A DNA stretch of 64,000 nt, from positions 99,870 to 163,869 of the forward strand of contig CAJQTF010000011.1 in assembly GCA_905618945.1 (NCBI GenBank). Direction: 5' to 3'. Shown here piece by piece: positions 1 through 12,701 of this stretch. The position numbers and the translations under genes were made by a program. The notes below the pieces were generated by a model that was not told the origin of the DNA, ran no database searches, and saw only the letters and a list, made by a program, of their open reading frames with translations. Source of the stretch: an uncultured Methylophilaceae bacterium. Its GTDB lineage: Bacteria > Pseudomonadota > Gammaproteobacteria > Burkholderiales > Methylophilaceae. Position 1 is the stretch's first letter. Every line of letters starts with the position of its first letter.

Positions 1-67
1 GTAAGAATCTAGTAATACTTAAGGCAATAAAATCGCTAAATGTTTCAGGTCGTCTATGCTCAATCAT
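1..67 (-). CDS. Partial CDS, N-terminus only (MIEHRRPETFSDFIALSITRFL...); possibly alternative oxidase
   Basis: Open frame from ATG at 67 (minus) running off the window edge; the HRRPETFSD-like N-terminus resembles bacterial alternative oxidases from memory. Confidence 0.35.
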   Translation of the reverse strand, partial: MIEHRRPETFSDFIALSITRFL

Positions 68-71
68 AAGG

Positions 72-710
72 TTATTTTTTAGCTTTATCTTTTCTAACAT
101 TTTTGATAATAAAATTCATTATGTCGATAGCATTTTTTTCGCCACCCGCCATTGTGCTAGAGGTAAAATATTTTCCATCTATGATCATTGTTGGAACTCC
201 AGTTGCACCGGCCGCCTTAAATATTTTAAATGAGCGGGATAGTTTTGATTTCATCGAAAATGAATTAAAGGCTGCTTCTACATCTTTTTTATCAAGTTTT
301 CCATTAAGGGTAATCCAATTAATAAGTGCTTTTGTATCATTATGTTTGAATATTTTTTCTTTATGTATAGCATCAAATAATTTTTCATGTAATTTGTTTA
401 CAAGCCCTAAAGACTCCAAAGCATAATATGCTTTTGCAGATGGAACCCAATCTTTTCTTGGGATTGCTGGAATTCTTTTAAAGATAACGTCTTTAGGTAA
501 ATTATCTGCCCATTTGTCTAGATAAGGATCCATAGTGTAGCAATGACCACAGCCGTACCAAAATAATTCAACTACTTCGATTTTGTCTTTTGATTCAGTA
601 GGAATGACTTCTTTAGTGGGTTTAAAATTGATGCCAGGCTCAGGCTGGACAGCAAAAACAAAGTTTGAAATTGCAATTAAAATTATAAATATTATTTTTT
701 TCATATACAC
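72..710 (-). CDS. dsbA: Thiol:disulfide interchange protein DsbA-like, periplasmic
   Basis: Signal peptide, ELFWYGCGHCY active site, cis-Pro GVPTMIIDGKY. Confidence 0.9.
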   Translation of the reverse strand: MYMKKIIFIILIAISNFVFAVQPEPGINFKPTKEVIPTESKDKIEVVELFWYGCGHCYTMDPYLDKWADNLPKDVIFKRIPAIPRKDWVPSAKAYYALESLGLVNKLHEKLFDAIHKEKIFKHNDTKALINWITLNGKLDKKDVEAAFNSFSMKSKLSRSFKIFKAAGATGVPTMIIDGKYFTSSTMAGGEKNAIDIMNFIIKNVRKDKAKK

Positions 711-725
711 CCTCTTTTAAATTTT

Positions 726-1283
726 TTAGTTAGATTTAGGCTTAGTAAGTTTGATTAAGTTCGCCTTAAATCCCTCTTTAATTAGTTTTTCACGCATATC
801 TCTTGTTTTTACAAGCTCACTATATGGCCCAACACAAACGCGGTGAAAAGCATTATCACCAATTTTGGCAGACATAATGACTGATTCGAAACCCATTAAA
901 GCTAATTTAGCTTTTAAATTGTCTGCTGGACTAACTTCTGAAAAAGCACCAACTTGTAAGTAGTAATTTACATCTCTATTTTGATCTGGATCAGCTGGTA
1001 TATTATCATTTGCATAGTTTGAATTATCGAGAGGCAGGGCATCATAAAAATCAAACCCAGTGTCTGCATCAATGTTAATAACATCTTCATCTCCCAGTGC
1101 AGAATTAATTTCTATGCAAGCCCCCGCAGTATCTTTTGATACAAATGGACTTTTGCCGCTTGTAATAAAAAGAGTAACAGCAATAGAAACAAGAATACCA
1201 AAAAGTAAACCAACAAATACCCCATTAGTAAAAGGAGTGCCTTCAGCTTTTTTTGCATGTTTAGTTCTATAATCATCTGCCAT
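726..1283 (-). CDS. SPOR-domain membrane protein (FtsN-like)
   Basis: Single N-terminal TM and C-terminal SPOR-like repeat (YYLQVGAFSEVSPADNLKAKL... VCVGPYSE); position next to argS. Confidence 0.85.
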   Translation of the reverse strand: MADDYRTKHAKKAEGTPFTNGVFVGLLFGILVSIAVTLFITSGKSPFVSKDTAGACIEINSALGDEDVINIDADTGFDFYDALPLDNSNYANDNIPADPDQNRDVNYYLQVGAFSEVSPADNLKAKLALMGFESVIMSAKIGDNAFHRVCVGPYSELVKTRDMREKLIKEGFKANLIKLTKPKSN

Positions 1284-1295
1284 AATTTCTTCCTT

Positions 1296-2954
1296 TTACA
1301 TTTTTTGGGGGGCTTCAATGCCTAATAAGTGCAAACCATTTCTTAAAACATACTTTGCACTATTGATTAATGATAATCTTGCAATTTTAATTTTTTCGTC
1401 TTCTACTAAGAATTTACTATCATTATAGTAGCTATGGAGTTCTGCTGCACAATCTTTGAGAAAATTAGCTATTTGATGAGGGGCAAGCTCATTAGTAGCT
1501 TGTAAAACAATCTCAGGATAAATTCCAATGCTTTTAATTAATTTTAGTTCAGCTTGGCTATCAAAAGTAAAAGAATCATCAAGTTTGAGTGTGGAAATAT
1601 CACCCCCCCATTGCTCGAGTACTTTAGATATTCTTGCATGAGCATATTGAATGTAAAAAACAGGGTTATTATTATTTTGACTTTTAGCTAAATCAACATC
1701 AAAGACTAATTGTGAATCAGGCCTTCTTGCCACTAAAAAATATCGTGTGGCATCGCAGCCCACCTCATTAATTAATTCTCTTAAAGTTAAATAACTGCCT
1801 GCTCTTTTTGAGATTTTAATCTCTTTATTTCCTTTAATGACAGTAATCATTTGATGAAGTACATATTCTGGCCAATCTTTTGGTATATTTTTATTTAGTC
1901 CTTGAAGTCCAGCCCGAACCCGACTAATTGTACTGTGATGATCTGCTCCTTGCTCATTAATAACTTTCTTAAATCCTCTTTCCCATTTGTCTAAATGATA
2001 AGTTACATCAGGTATAAAATAAGTATAGCTTCCATCTGTTTTTTGCATCACACGATCTTTATCATCTCCAAAGTTTGTAGTTTTTAACCATAGTGCACCA
2101 TCTTTTTCATATGTGTGCCCTTCTTTAATAAGGGTATTAACAACTTTTTCAACTTTGCCATTTTCATAAAAAGAAGATTCTAAACTATAGACATCGAATT
2201 TAGTTCTAAAAGCTATGAGATCTTGATCTTGCTCGTTTCTGAGATAGGCGACACTAAATTCTTGCATCGATTTAGTATCTTTAATTTTACCAGAGGCCTT
2301 AATGCTTTCTCCCTGGCATTCTATTGTTTCCATTGATAAAAAATCTTTTGCAATCTCATTTATATACTCTCCATGATAGCCATCAGAAGGAAATTTGGGA
2401 TCATCGGTCGGAATATTTTGGCAAGATGCTTTTACAGAACGCGCCAAATTATTAATTTGTTCGCCAGCATCATTGTAATAAAACTCACGTGTAACAATCC
2501 AACCAGATGCTTCAAAAAGCCGAGCTAAACAGTCACCAATTGCTGCCCCTCTTCCATGGCCAATATGGAGAGGCCCTGTTGGATTTGCAGAAACAAATTC
2601 AATTTGTATTTTTTGATGATTACCGGTTTGGTTTTTCCCATAATCATTTTTTAAGTTTAAGGCGCTATTAATGATTACATTATTAGCTTTACTACTTAAA
2701 AAGAAATTTAGGAAGCCTGCACCTGCTATTTCAATTTTAGTAATAAGATCAGAAGGAGGTATTTTGTCTAAAATTATTGCTGCGACATCACGCGGGGACT
2801 TTTTTAATTTTTTAGATAATATTAGACATAAGTTTGTAGAGAAATCGCCATGGCTGATTATTTTTGGCCTGTCAATAATAATAATAGACGAATCAGTGTA
2901 ATCAGTGATTTGTTTAACTACTGAAAAAAGTAATTCGGTCAGGTGTGCTTTCAC
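1296..2954 (-). CDS. argS: Arginyl-tRNA synthetase
   Basis: SANPTGPLHIGHGRGAAIGD class I motif; full-length homology from memory. Confidence 0.97.
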   Translation of the reverse strand: MKAHLTELLFSVVKQITDYTDSSIIIIDRPKIISHGDFSTNLCLILSKKLKKSPRDVAAIILDKIPPSDLITKIEIAGAGFLNFFLSSKANNVIINSALNLKNDYGKNQTGNHQKIQIEFVSANPTGPLHIGHGRGAAIGDCLARLFEASGWIVTREFYYNDAGEQINNLARSVKASCQNIPTDDPKFPSDGYHGEYINEIAKDFLSMETIECQGESIKASGKIKDTKSMQEFSVAYLRNEQDQDLIAFRTKFDVYSLESSFYENGKVEKVVNTLIKEGHTYEKDGALWLKTTNFGDDKDRVMQKTDGSYTYFIPDVTYHLDKWERGFKKVINEQGADHHSTISRVRAGLQGLNKNIPKDWPEYVLHQMITVIKGNKEIKISKRAGSYLTLRELINEVGCDATRYFLVARRPDSQLVFDVDLAKSQNNNNPVFYIQYAHARISKVLEQWGGDISTLKLDDSFTFDSQAELKLIKSIGIYPEIVLQATNELAPHQIANFLKDCAAELHSYYNDSKFLVEDEKIKIARLSLINSAKYVLRNGLHLLGIEAPQKM

Positions 2955-3032
2955 AAGGTTACAATAATAGTTAAAAGAGTTATTTTACCCTATCCATTGA
3001 GATATTTTTAAGGAATAAATTGCAAATAGGTA

Positions 3033-5222
3033 ATGAGTGATAAACAAAAATTTTTAAAAGTTGCTATTAATGTTCCTATTGATCAATTGTTTGATTATTT
3101 GCCAAATGGAGAGCCTTTTTCTATTGGGCAGTATGTAACGATTCCTTTTGGAAGAAGAAAATTGATCGGGGTTATTTATGGGATTTCTTTACATTCTCAT
3201 ATTCATCCATCTAAATTAAAATCAGTAATAAAAGTGGACCCAGAAGTAATTTTTGATACGCAAATGTTGAAATTGCTAACATTTGTTTCGGAATATTATC
3301 ATTATCCAATTGGTCAAACGATAATGTCTGTTGTCCCTAGCCGTTTAAAAAATAATTTAAATCAATTGCGTCAGTATGAATTAATTTATCAAGCAACCGA
3401 GAAATTAACTAAAGAATTCATTAATCAATTACCAGCACGCCAACTGAGAATAAGAAAAGTTGCAGAAGCAATACTTATAAGTGATATGAGGCAGACAGAT
3501 GTTATGAAATTAGTTTCTAACTGGTCAGATTGTGTTCACAAGTTGGAAATATATGGGTGCTTGAAATCAAAAATATATGAGCCTAAAGAAGAGGTTTCAA
3601 AAGTTGAAATACCATCATTAAACGATGAACAAAAAGCAGTAATTAATGCTATTAAAAATAAAAAAGGATATCAAGCATCTTTAATTTTTGGCATTACTGG
3701 AAGTGGCAAAACAGAAGTTTATATGCAACTAATCGAGCAGATTTTAAAAGAATCTAACGCCCAAGCTTTAATTCTAGTCCCTGAGATTAATTTGACCCCA
3801 CAATTAGAAAATAGATTTCGTACACGATTCCCTACTAAAAAGTTAGTCAGTTTGCATAGTCATTTAACTGATATTGAGCGATTGGACAATTGGAGAAAAG
3901 CAAAGTCAGGTGAAGCTAGGATCATTATTGGGACAAGATTGGCGATTTTTACACCGATGCCTTTTATTAAGATAATTATTATTGATGAAGAACATGACAT
4001 GTCTTTTAAACAACAAGATGGATTGAGATATCATGCAAGAGATGTTGCAATGGTTCGTGCGAAAAATAGTAATATACCTATTGTATTAGGCACTGCAACG
4101 CCCTCTTTGGAGAGCTGGCACAATGCTACACGCTTAGATAATAAATATAATTTCTTGAAGTTAAGTTTTCGAGCAGTTAAAGAAGCGTCTCTTCCAAAAA
4201 TACAAACAATCTTAGTAAATGATAAAACTAAAAACGGAATTTCTAGGGCATTAGTGGATGCGATAAATGATCGACTAAAACGTAAAGAGCAATCATTAAT
4301 TTTTATTAACCGAAGAGGTTTTGCCCCCACTCTCTTTTGCTCTTCCTGCAGCTGGACTGCGGAATGTAAAAGATGTAGCTCTAAATTGGTAGTTCATCAG
4401 AAAACAAATAGATTGAAATGCCATCATTGTGGACATGATCAGAATATAATTAATCAATGCCCTATATGCGCTAGCATGGGTTTACGCCCACTTGGCTCAG
4501 GAACACAAAAAGTAGAAGAGGCTTTAAACAAATTATTTCCTAATGCATCTATTTTAAGGGTCGACAAAGATACTACAAGGACTAAAAAATCTTTAACTTT
4601 GCTTCACGATAGAATGAACAATCGAGAAATTGACATACTAGTTGGAACTCAAATGTTAGCTAAAGGGCACGATTTCCCTTTTTTAACTTTGGTTGGAATT
4701 CTTGATGCAGACAATGCTTTATATAGTCCAGATTATCGTGCCCCAGAAAAATTATTTTCACAATTAATGCAAGTATCTGGACGTGCAGGACGTTCCAATA
4801 TAGCAGGAGAAGTTCTTATTCAAACCGTATTTCCACACAATCCAGTATTTGAGGGGGTTAAAAAACATAACTATGAAATTTTTGCTCAAACACTTCTTCA
4901 GGAAAGAGAGCAAATGGGCCTTCCCCCCTTTAGTTTTACTGCTATTTTGAGGGTTGAATCTAAACAATTAAAGTACTGCGAACAATTTATCAATGATGCA
5001 GCCAAATATGCTGAATCTTTATCAAATAAAGTTGTAATTTATGACCCTGTAAGGCCCTCAATAGAAAGATTAAAAGGTTACGAAAGATTTCAGTTATTTA
5101 TTCAAGCTAATGCACGTAAAGATTTGCAAAATCTATTAAAACAATGGACTGCTTATTTAAGACAATATCATTTAGCTAATAGAGTTAAGTGGTCTATTGA
5201 TGTCGACCCTTTAGAATTTTAA
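3033..5222 (+). CDS. priA: Primosomal protein N' (replication restart helicase)
   Basis: GITGSGKTEVYM Walker A, DEEHD box, zinc-binding Cys cluster (CSSCSWTAECKRCSSKL...CHHCG...CPIC). Confidence 0.97.
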   Translation: MSDKQKFLKVAINVPIDQLFDYLPNGEPFSIGQYVTIPFGRRKLIGVIYGISLHSHIHPSKLKSVIKVDPEVIFDTQMLKLLTFVSEYYHYPIGQTIMSVVPSRLKNNLNQLRQYELIYQATEKLTKEFINQLPARQLRIRKVAEAILISDMRQTDVMKLVSNWSDCVHKLEIYGCLKSKIYEPKEEVSKVEIPSLNDEQKAVINAIKNKKGYQASLIFGITGSGKTEVYMQLIEQILKESNAQALILVPEINLTPQLENRFRTRFPTKKLVSLHSHLTDIERLDNWRKAKSGEARIIIGTRLAIFTPMPFIKIIIIDEEHDMSFKQQDGLRYHARDVAMVRAKNSNIPIVLGTATPSLESWHNATRLDNKYNFLKLSFRAVKEASLPKIQTILVNDKTKNGISRALVDAINDRLKRKEQSLIFINRRGFAPTLFCSSCSWTAECKRCSSKLVVHQKTNRLKCHHCGHDQNIINQCPICASMGLRPLGSGTQKVEEALNKLFPNASILRVDKDTTRTKKSLTLLHDRMNNREIDILVGTQMLAKGHDFPFLTLVGILDADNALYSPDYRAPEKLFSQLMQVSGRAGRSNIAGEVLIQTVFPHNPVFEGVKKHNYEIFAQTLLQEREQMGLPPFSFTAILRVESKQLKYCEQFINDAAKYAESLSNKVVIYDPVRPSIERLKGYERFQLFIQANARKDLQNLLKQWTAYLRQYHLANRVKWSIDVDPLEF

Positions 5223-5254
5223 CTGGTTTATTTAATTCACTATACAATAACAAT

Positions 5255-6088
5255 ATGATCAAATCACCTCCGAAAGTTATGACTTTTTCTGCAACAGATC
5301 CTACTGGTGGTGCTGGGTTGCAAGCTGATATTTTAACTATTGCAAGCTTAGGTTGTCACCCAGTTTCAATTGCGACAGGGTTTACTATTCAAGACACCAT
5401 TGGCGTTAACAAATTAATTCCTATTGATTCTGATATGGTAAATAATCAAGCCCGACTTATATTAGAGGATATGGAAGTGGAAATATTTAAATTGGGATTA
5501 TTGGGAAGCAAAGAAAATATTACTACTATTGCTGAAATTATTTCGGATTATCCAGAAATCCCTCTAATTATAGACCCTGTTCTGGCTTCTGGGCGCGGAG
5601 ATGAATTTTCTGATATCGAAGCTAGGAATATGATGATGGAATTATTATTTCCTGAATCGTTATTAATAACCCCAAATAGCTTAGAAGCAAGGCAGCTGGT
5701 AAGTAATGAAGATGAACCTTCTGACTTATCCATTGAGTTATGTGCGAGCCGTTTAAAAGAAATGGGATGTGAAAATATTTTAATAACAGGGACTCATGAG
5801 AATACAGAGAATGTGATTAATACTTTATATAGCTCATCAAATCAAATTATCCCATATCATTGGGATCGACTTCCTGGAAGTTACCATGGGTCAGGTTGTA
5901 CGTTGACTTCTGCCATCTCTGCTTATTATGCATTAGGATTGTCAATTGAAGAGGCCGTAGAAGAGGCTCAACATTTCACATGGCAAGCATTAAAAAATGG
6001 TTTTAAACCTGGTATGGGACAATTGATTCCAAACCGATTTTTTCAGGATAATGGTCTTGAAGACGATGGAAAATTTACACATCATTAA
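5255..6088 (+). CDS. thiD: Hydroxymethylpyrimidine/phosphomethylpyrimidine kinase
   Basis: FSATDPTGGAGLQADILT, GSYHGSGCTLTSAI ribokinase-like motifs. Confidence 0.95.
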   Translation: MIKSPPKVMTFSATDPTGGAGLQADILTIASLGCHPVSIATGFTIQDTIGVNKLIPIDSDMVNNQARLILEDMEVEIFKLGLLGSKENITTIAEIISDYPEIPLIIDPVLASGRGDEFSDIEARNMMMELLFPESLLITPNSLEARQLVSNEDEPSDLSIELCASRLKEMGCENILITGTHENTENVINTLYSSSNQIIPYHWDRLPGSYHGSGCTLTSAISAYYALGLSIEEAVEEAQHFTWQALKNGFKPGMGQLIPNRFFQDNGLEDDGKFTHH

Positions 6089-6704
6089 AGGTCTTTATGC
6101 TATAACGCCTGAAGAAAGGGATTTATTTGTATTAATCTCAAAAGTAGAATCTTGTATTAAAGGCGGGGCAAGACTGATCCAATATCGATCTAAAAGCCTT
6201 TCTAAGATTGAGCAGGAGAAACAAGCAAGAAAAATTAAAATTGTATGTGATTACTATAAAGTACCATTAATTATAAACGACGATATTGAATTATGCCGTA
6301 TTTTAGATGCAGATGGAGTGCATTTAGGTGAAAATGACGACAGTTTAGAAAAAGCACGTTTAATTCTGGGGCCTTCAAAGATAATAGGAGTTTCTTGTTA
6401 CAACTCTATTGATAGAGTCAAAAACGCAGTAGATAATGGCGTAACGTATATAGCATTAGGGGCATGTTTTTCAACGACAACAAAGCCAAATGCACCAATA
6501 GCTTCATTAGATTTCATAGCTTTAGTTTTAAAAAAATTTAAAATACCTATAGTTGCAATTGGGGGAATTAATCTTGAGAATATAGAATTACTAACTAATG
6601 AGGGAATTAGTTGTATTGCAGTGATTAATAGTTTATTTAAAAAAAAAGACATAGAAGGAACGGCTAGGCAATTTTCAAGTCTTATAAAAAATGAGAAATT
6701 ATGA
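6051..6704 (+). CDS. thiE: Thiamine phosphate synthase (true start may be ATG at 6066)
   Basis: [33 protein letters not shown] motifs; overlaps thiD. Confidence 0.93.
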   Translation: MVLKTMENLHIIKGLYAITPEERDLFVLISKVESCIKGGARLIQYRSKSLSKIEQEKQARKIKIVCDYYKVPLIINDDIELCRILDADGVHLGENDDSLEKARLILGPSKIIGVSCYNSIDRVKNAVDNGVTYIALGACFSTTTKPNAPIASLDFIALVLKKFKIPIVAIGGINLENIELLTNEGISCIAVINSLFKKKDIEGTARQFSSLIKNEKL

Positions 6705-7987
6705 CAGACAAAAATAAAAACCTATTTGAATTATCTCAGAAATTTATTCCTGGAGGAGTTAATTCACCAGTTCGAGCGTTTTCTTCAGTTGGAGGCACGC
6801 CAATTTTCTTTAAAAAAGGATTGGGAAGTCGGCTTTGGGATGAGAATAATAAAGAATATATTGATTATATTAATTCATGGGGGCCAATGATTTTAGGCCA
6901 CGCTCACCCAGAAGTAATTGAAGTGGTAAAAGAGATTGCAAAAAATAGCCTATCTTTTGGAGCACCAACTTCAAAAGAGTTAGATATGGCTGAAATGTTA
7001 GTTAGATTGGTGCCAAGTATGGAGCAGGTTAGGTTGGTAAGTAGTGGAACTGAAGCAACTATGAGTGCAATCCGGGTTGCAAGAGGGTTTACGTCAAGAG
7101 ACCGTATTGTTAAATTTGAAGGTTGCTATCATGGACATGCAGATGCATTATTAGTAAAAGCTGGATCAGGTGCTTTAACCTTTGGTCAGCCGAGTTCTGC
7201 TGGCGTACCTGCAGATGTAGCAAAGCACACCCACACACTTCCATTTAACGATACTGAGGCTTTAGAAAAATGCTTTACTGAGATGGGGAATGAGATTGCA
7301 TGTGTCATTATTGAACCAATTGTGGGGAATATGAATTTAATTTTACCTGACATTAAATTTTTAAAAAAATTGAGACAGCTTTGTACGCAACATAGCACCA
7401 TTTTAATTTTTGATGAAGTAATGACTGGGTTTAGAGTCGCATTAGGAGGAGCTCAGGAGCTATATGGGGTAACTCCAGATATGACAACATTAGGAAAGGT
7501 AATCGGCGGTGGATTGCCGGTTGGTGCTTTTGGGGGCAAAAAAGAGATTATGCAAAAGTTAGCACCATTAGGACCAGTTTATCAAGCGGGTACTTTATCT
7601 GGAAATCCAGTTGCAGTTGCGGCTGGCTTAAAAACACTCGAACTAATTCAAAAACCAAATTTTTATCAACAATTGAGTTTAACGACAAAAAATCTAGTTG
7701 ATGGAATGACAGAGGCTGCAAGTAAAAATGGTATTAAATTCTCTGCTAGAAGCGTAGGGGGGATGTTTGGTCTTTATTTTAGAGAATCACCCCCAAATAG
7801 CTTTGATGAAATCATGGAAAGTGATCGTGCAAAATTTAATAAGTTTTTTCATTCTATGTTGAAACAGGGTATTTATTTTGGCCCATCTGCATTTGAGGCT
7901 GGGTTTGTTTCGGCAGCACATACAGAAAAGGATATTAATGAAACAATCAAAGCATCTCACAAGGCATTCGAAAGCTTAAATGATTAA
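6701..7987 (+). CDS. hemL: Glutamate-1-semialdehyde 2,1-aminomutase
   Basis: [36 protein letters not shown]; start overlaps thiE stop. Confidence 0.97.
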   Translation: MTDKNKNLFELSQKFIPGGVNSPVRAFSSVGGTPIFFKKGLGSRLWDENNKEYIDYINSWGPMILGHAHPEVIEVVKEIAKNSLSFGAPTSKELDMAEMLVRLVPSMEQVRLVSSGTEATMSAIRVARGFTSRDRIVKFEGCYHGHADALLVKAGSGALTFGQPSSAGVPADVAKHTHTLPFNDTEALEKCFTEMGNEIACVIIEPIVGNMNLILPDIKFLKKLRQLCTQHSTILIFDEVMTGFRVALGGAQELYGVTPDMTTLGKVIGGGLPVGAFGGKKEIMQKLAPLGPVYQAGTLSGNPVAVAAGLKTLELIQKPNFYQQLSLTTKNLVDGMTEAASKNGIKFSARSVGGMFGLYFRESPPNSFDEIMESDRAKFNKFFHSMLKQGIYFGPSAFEAGFVSAAHTEKDINETIKASHKAFESLND

Positions 7988-8081
7988 ATTAATTTTTTTC
8001 AAATCATTGAGTAAATAGACAAATAAGCATAAAATTATCGGTTCCGTTTAGAAGAGTAAAAATATAAAGAATAAAAGTTTA

Positions 8082-11000
8082 ATGGCAAATCAAAAAAATT
8101 TAAAACAAGGCTTATATAACCCAAAAAATGAACACGATTCTTGTGGTGTGGGGTTTATTACTAATATACATGGTAGGAAAAGTCATCGTATTGTTCAGCA
8201 AGGCCTAGAAATCCTCACAAATCTTACGCATCGAGGTGCAACTGGATATGATCCGAAGCTTGGGGATGGTGCTGGATTATTGATACAGATGCCTGACAGT
8301 TTTTTTCGAGAAGAAATCAAAAATTTAAAAACAGAACTGCCTGAAGCGGGGCATTATGGTGTTGGAATGATTTTTTTACCTCAGTCAAAGTCTGCAAGAG
8401 AAAAATGTGAGGCAATTATATCAAGGATGATTGCAGAAGAAGGTCAAGTTGAAATAGGATGGAGGGAAGTTCCGGTTAATAATAAAAATATTGCTGCGGC
8501 AGCTCGAGATGTTGAACCAGTCATCAAGCAAATTATTATCAGTAGAAATAAGAATTGTGCTTCACAAGATGATTTCGAAAGAAAATTATTTGTTATCCGT
8601 AAAAGAATTGAAATTGAAGTCAATAAGCTAGATATTGATGACCCAGCAAAATTTTATATAACTTCAATGTCTTCAAGAACAATAGTTTATAAAGGCATGC
8701 TACTTGCATGTGAGGTCGGTATTTACTTTGAAGATTTATTAAATGAATTAATGCAGTCAGCGTTAGCTCTAGTTCATCAAAGATTTTCTACAAATACTTT
8801 CCCTTCATGGGAGCTTGCTCACCCTTACAGAATGGTGGCTCATAATGGTGAAATTAATACTGTTCAAGGCAATGTGAATTGGATGAATGCTCGTCGTGAA
8901 AAAATGCATTCTTTGCTTCTTGGGAGAGATTTAGAAAAGTTATGGCCATTAATTGAGAATGGACAGTCAGATACAGCTTGCTTTGATAATTGTTTAGAGC
9001 TTTTAGTTGCTGGCGGGTACAGCCTTTCTCATGCAATGATGATGTTAATCCCCGAGCCATGGGCAGGAAATTCACTCATGAGTGAAGAAAGAAAAGCATT
9101 TTATGAATACCATGCAGCCTTAATGGAGCCTTGGGATGGCCCTGCAGCTGTTGCTTTTACTGATGGAAAAATGATTGGAGCAACATTAGATAGAAATGGA
9201 TTGCGACCTGCTAGATATTTACTGACTGACGATGGCGATTTAATGATGGCCTCAGAAATGGGTGTTCTAAAGTTTCCTGAAGATAAAATTATAAAAAAAT
9301 GGCGACTTGAGCCAGGGAAAATGTTACTTATTGATCTCGAAGAAGGAAAATTAATTGAAGATGATGAGATTAAAGAATTGTTATCTTCAGAAAAACCATA
9401 TCAAGACTGGATAAAAAAATCCCGTTATTTTTTAGGGGATTTAAAAGTTATCGATGTTAAATTTAAACACAAAGAAAGTCTGTTAGATTTACAGCAAAGT
9501 TTTGGGTATAGCCAAGAAGATCTCTCATTTATTTTAAGCCCAATGATTGAAACAGGGCAAGAAAATTCCGGATCCATGGGCAATGATTCCGCATTGCCAG
9601 TTTTGTCAAACCGCCCTAAAATTTTATACAATTATTTTAAACAATTATTTGCACAAGTTACTAATCCGCCAATAGATCCAATTCGTGAAAGCATAGTGAT
9701 GTCATTAGTAACATTTATTGGACCTAAACCTAATCTTCTTGGAATTGAGGATAAAGAGCCACCTTTTAGATTGGAAGCTAGTCAGCCAGTTTTAAGTATC
9801 GACGAATTGGAGCAACTAAAAAAAATTGACTCATTGACAGAAAATAAATTTAAATCAAAAGTAATAGATATTACTTTTGTCACAGATTCGGATGAAGACT
9901 CTGCTGTTGCAATGAGAAATGCTTTAGAAGATATTTGTAAAAATGCAGATCAGGCAATTAATGATGGATTTAATATAATAATTCTTTCCGATAGGGCTAC
10001 ATCTTCTGCTAGATTGGCAATTCCAGCCTTACTTGCTTGCTCGTCAACGCATCAATTTTTAGTTAAATCTGGCAATAGAACAAATGCAGGATTAGTTATA
10101 GATACTGGCTCAGCAAGAGAAGTACACCATTTTGCTTTACTAGCAGGTTATGGTGCTGAAGCTATTTGCCCATGGTTAACATATGAAACAATAAAAACTC
10201 TCACCGATGATTTTATTATGGCTCAGGAAAATTATATTAAGGCCATAGGCAAAGGTTTATTTAAGGTTATGTCAAAGATGGGAATATCAACCTATCAATC
10301 ATATTGTGGGGCTCAAGTTTTCGAGGCAATTGGATTGAATGAGAATTTCATCGAAAAATATTTTACTGGGACTGTGTCTAATGTCGACGGAATTGGTATG
10401 GATCAAGTTGCTATGGAGGCCGTGAGAATTCATCAATTAGCTTATGGTAATGACCCAGTATTAAGCAATGCTCTGGATGCTGGAGGAGAATATGCATTTA
10501 GGATTAGAGGTGAAGAGCATATGTGGACCCCTGAATCTATAGCTAAACTTCAACATTCAACTAAAAAAAATAATTATGAGACCTATAAAGAGTATGCAGA
10601 ACTTATAAATAATCAAGCCCATAGACATATGACATTGAGGGGCTTATTTGCATTTAAAATAAAAGAATCAATTCCTTTAGATGAAGTTGAGTCAGCAAAA
10701 GAGATTGTTAAAAGATTTACAACAGGAGCAATGTCTTTAGGTTCTATATCAACTGAAGCACATTCAACTTTAGCTATTGCAATGAACCGAATAGGCGGTA
10801 AATCAAACACTGGCGAAGGTGGTGAAGATATTCGAAGAAGTTTTCCAATTTTAAAAGACACTACAATTTCTGACCATTTAGATTCCGATATTATAATGAG
10901 AAATATTAATTTAAAAGCAGGAGATTCATTACGATCTAGAATTAAGCAAGTAGCGTCTGGAAGGTTTGGAGTAACTGCAGAATATTTAGCATCTGCAGAT

Positions 11001-12701
11001 CAAATTCAAATTAAAATGGCACAAGGGGCTAAACCCGGTGAGGGAGGGCAGTTACCCGGACATAAAGTTAGTGATTATATAGCTAAGCTTAGATTTTCTG
11101 TACCTGGAGTAGGTTTAATTTCACCACCACCACATCATGATATTTATTCTATTGAGGACTTAGCTCAATTAATACATGATTTAAAAAATGCGAATCCAAA
11201 AGCTAGTATCTCAGTTAAATTAGTTGCAGAAACAGGTGTAGGAACTGTAGCAGCTGGAGTAACCAAAGCCAAAGCAGATCATATTGTTATAGCAGGCCAT
11301 GATGGCGGCACTGGAGCATCACCATTAACTTCGATTAAGCATGCAGGCGGGCCTTGGGAAATTGGATTAGCAGAAACCCAGCAAACTTTAATATTAAATC
11401 AATTAAGAAGCAGAGTCATACTCCAGGTTGACGGCCAATTAAAAACAGGCAGAGACGTGGTTGTAGGGGCGATGTTAGGAGCTGATGAATTTGGTTTTGC
11501 GACTGCGCCACTTGTAGTTGAAGGTTGCATAATGATGAGAAAATGTCATTTAAATACTTGTCCAGTTGGAATTGCTACACAAGATCCAGAATTAAGAAAA
11601 AGATTTTCTGGTCAGCCAGAACATGTAGTTAACTTCTTTTTCTTTGTCGCTGAAGAGGCAAGGGAAATAATGGCATCTCTAGGTATCAGGAAATTTAATG
11701 ATTTAATTGGGCGATCTGATTTATTAGATAAGCAAAAAGGTATCGAGCATTGGAAGATAAATGGACTTGATTTTAGTAAAATATTTTATCAACCTAAAAT
11801 AGAGAATGATACTGCAAAATATAATACTGAAAGCCAAGATCATGGACTACAAAATGCTCTTGATAATGAATTAATTAAAAATACGATTTCTGCAATTAAA
11901 GATAAATCAAACATTACGTTTGATATATCAATTACTAATGTTAATAGAACTGTCGGCACTATGCTTTCTCATGAAGTAGCAAAAAGATATGGAAATACAG
12001 GCTTGCCAGAAGATTCTATAAAGATAAACTTGAATGGAACTGCCGGACAAAGTTTCGGTGCATTTTTAGCTAAAGGGATAACTTTTAATCTTAGTGGTGA
12101 AGGTAATGATTACGTCGGTAAAGGACTTTGTGGAGGGAAGATTATTATACAACCACCCAAGAAATTTAGAGGGCTAGCTGAAGAGAATATTATTGTTGGA
12201 AACACGACTATGTATGGGGCAACATCTGGGGAAACTTATTTCAACGGGATTGGTGGCGAGCGGTTTTGTGTAAGAAACTCAGGAGCCTCTGCTGTGATAG
12301 AAGGCGTCGGCAATCATGGCTGTGAATATATGACTGGCGGAACTGTAGTAATTTTAGGTAAAACAGGTCAAAATTTTGCAGCCGGAATGTCTGGTGGGGT
12401 TGCTTATGTTTATAATCCAAATAAGACATTTAAAAACTATTGTAATTTATCCATGGTAACACTCGATAAAGTGGAAAAAGAAAATATCGAATCTGATATA
12501 CCTCAACATTTAAATTTGGCAGATGAGATAATTTTGAAAACTCTTATTGAAAACCATTGTCAATATACTAAAAGCAATATTGCGAAAAAGATACTAAACC
12601 AATGGGATGTTGAATTAGAAAATTTTGTGAAAGTTATGCCAATTGAGTATAAAAGAGCATTGAACGAAATGAAAGAAACTAAAAAAAAGGAAGTGGCTTA
12701 A
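8082..12701 (+). CDS. gltB: Glutamate synthase large subunit
   Basis: DSCGVGF glutaminase N-terminus, FMN-binding barrel, GXGXG domain ([21 protein letters not shown]). Confidence 0.98.
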   Translation: MANQKNLKQGLYNPKNEHDSCGVGFITNIHGRKSHRIVQQGLEILTNLTHRGATGYDPKLGDGAGLLIQMPDSFFREEIKNLKTELPEAGHYGVGMIFLPQSKSAREKCEAIISRMIAEEGQVEIGWREVPVNNKNIAAAARDVEPVIKQIIISRNKNCASQDDFERKLFVIRKRIEIEVNKLDIDDPAKFYITSMSSRTIVYKGMLLACEVGIYFEDLLNELMQSALALVHQRFSTNTFPSWELAHPYRMVAHNGEINTVQGNVNWMNARREKMHSLLLGRDLEKLWPLIENGQSDTACFDNCLELLVAGGYSLSHAMMMLIPEPWAGNSLMSEERKAFYEYHAALMEPWDGPAAVAFTDGKMIGATLDRNGLRPARYLLTDDGDLMMASEMGVLKFPEDKIIKKWRLEPGKMLLIDLEEGKLIEDDEIKELLSSEKPYQDWIKKSRYFLGDLKVIDVKFKHKESLLDLQQSFGYSQEDLSFILSPMIETGQENSGSMGNDSALPVLSNRPKILYNYFKQLFAQVTNPPIDPIRESIVMSLVTFIGPKPNLLGIEDKEPPFRLEASQPVLSIDELEQLKKIDSLTENKFKSKVIDITFVTDSDEDSAVAMRNALEDICKNADQAINDGFNIIILSDRATSSARLAIPALLACSSTHQFLVKSGNRTNAGLVIDTGSAREVHHFALLAGYGAEAICPWLTYETIKTLTDDFIMAQENYIKAIGKGLFKVMSKMGISTYQSYCGAQVFEAIGLNENFIEKYFTGTVSNVDGIGMDQVAMEAVRIHQLAYGNDPVLSNALDAGGEYAFRIRGEEHMWTPESIAKLQHSTKKNNYETYKEYAELINNQAHRHMTLRGLFAFKIKESIPLDEVESAKEIVKRFTTGAMSLGSISTEAHSTLAIAMNRIGGKSNTGEGGEDIRRSFPILKDTTISDHLDSDIIMRNINLKAGDSLRSRIKQVASGRFGVTAEYLASADQIQIKMAQGAKPGEGGQLPGHKVSDYIAKLRFSVPGVGLISPPPHHDIYSIEDLAQLIHDLKNANPKASISVKLVAETGVGTVAAGVTKAKADHIVIAGHDGGTGASPLTSIKHAGGPWEIGLAETQQTLILNQLRSRVILQVDGQLKTGRDVVVGAMLGADEFGFATAPLVVEGCIMMRKCHLNTCPVGIATQDPELRKRFSGQPEHVVNFFFFVAEEAREIMASLGIRKFNDLIGRSDLLDKQKGIEHWKINGLDFSKIFYQPKIENDTAKYNTESQDHGLQNALDNELIKNTISAIKDKSNITFDISITNVNRTVGTMLSHEVAKRYGNTGLPEDSIKINLNGTAGQSFGAFLAKGITFNLSGEGNDYVGKGLCGGKIIIQPPKKFRGLAEENIIVGNTTMYGATSGETYFNGIGGERFCVRNSGASAVIEGVGNHGCEYMTGGTVVILGKTGQNFAAGMSGGVAYVYNPNKTFKNYCNLSMVTLDKVEKENIESDIPQHLNLADEIILKTLIENHCQYTKSNIAKKILNQWDVELENFVKVMPIEYKRALNEMKETKKKEVA

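Noticed and set aside
103-426. 107-aa + strand ORF
   Set aside because: Antisense to dsbA; no independent support.
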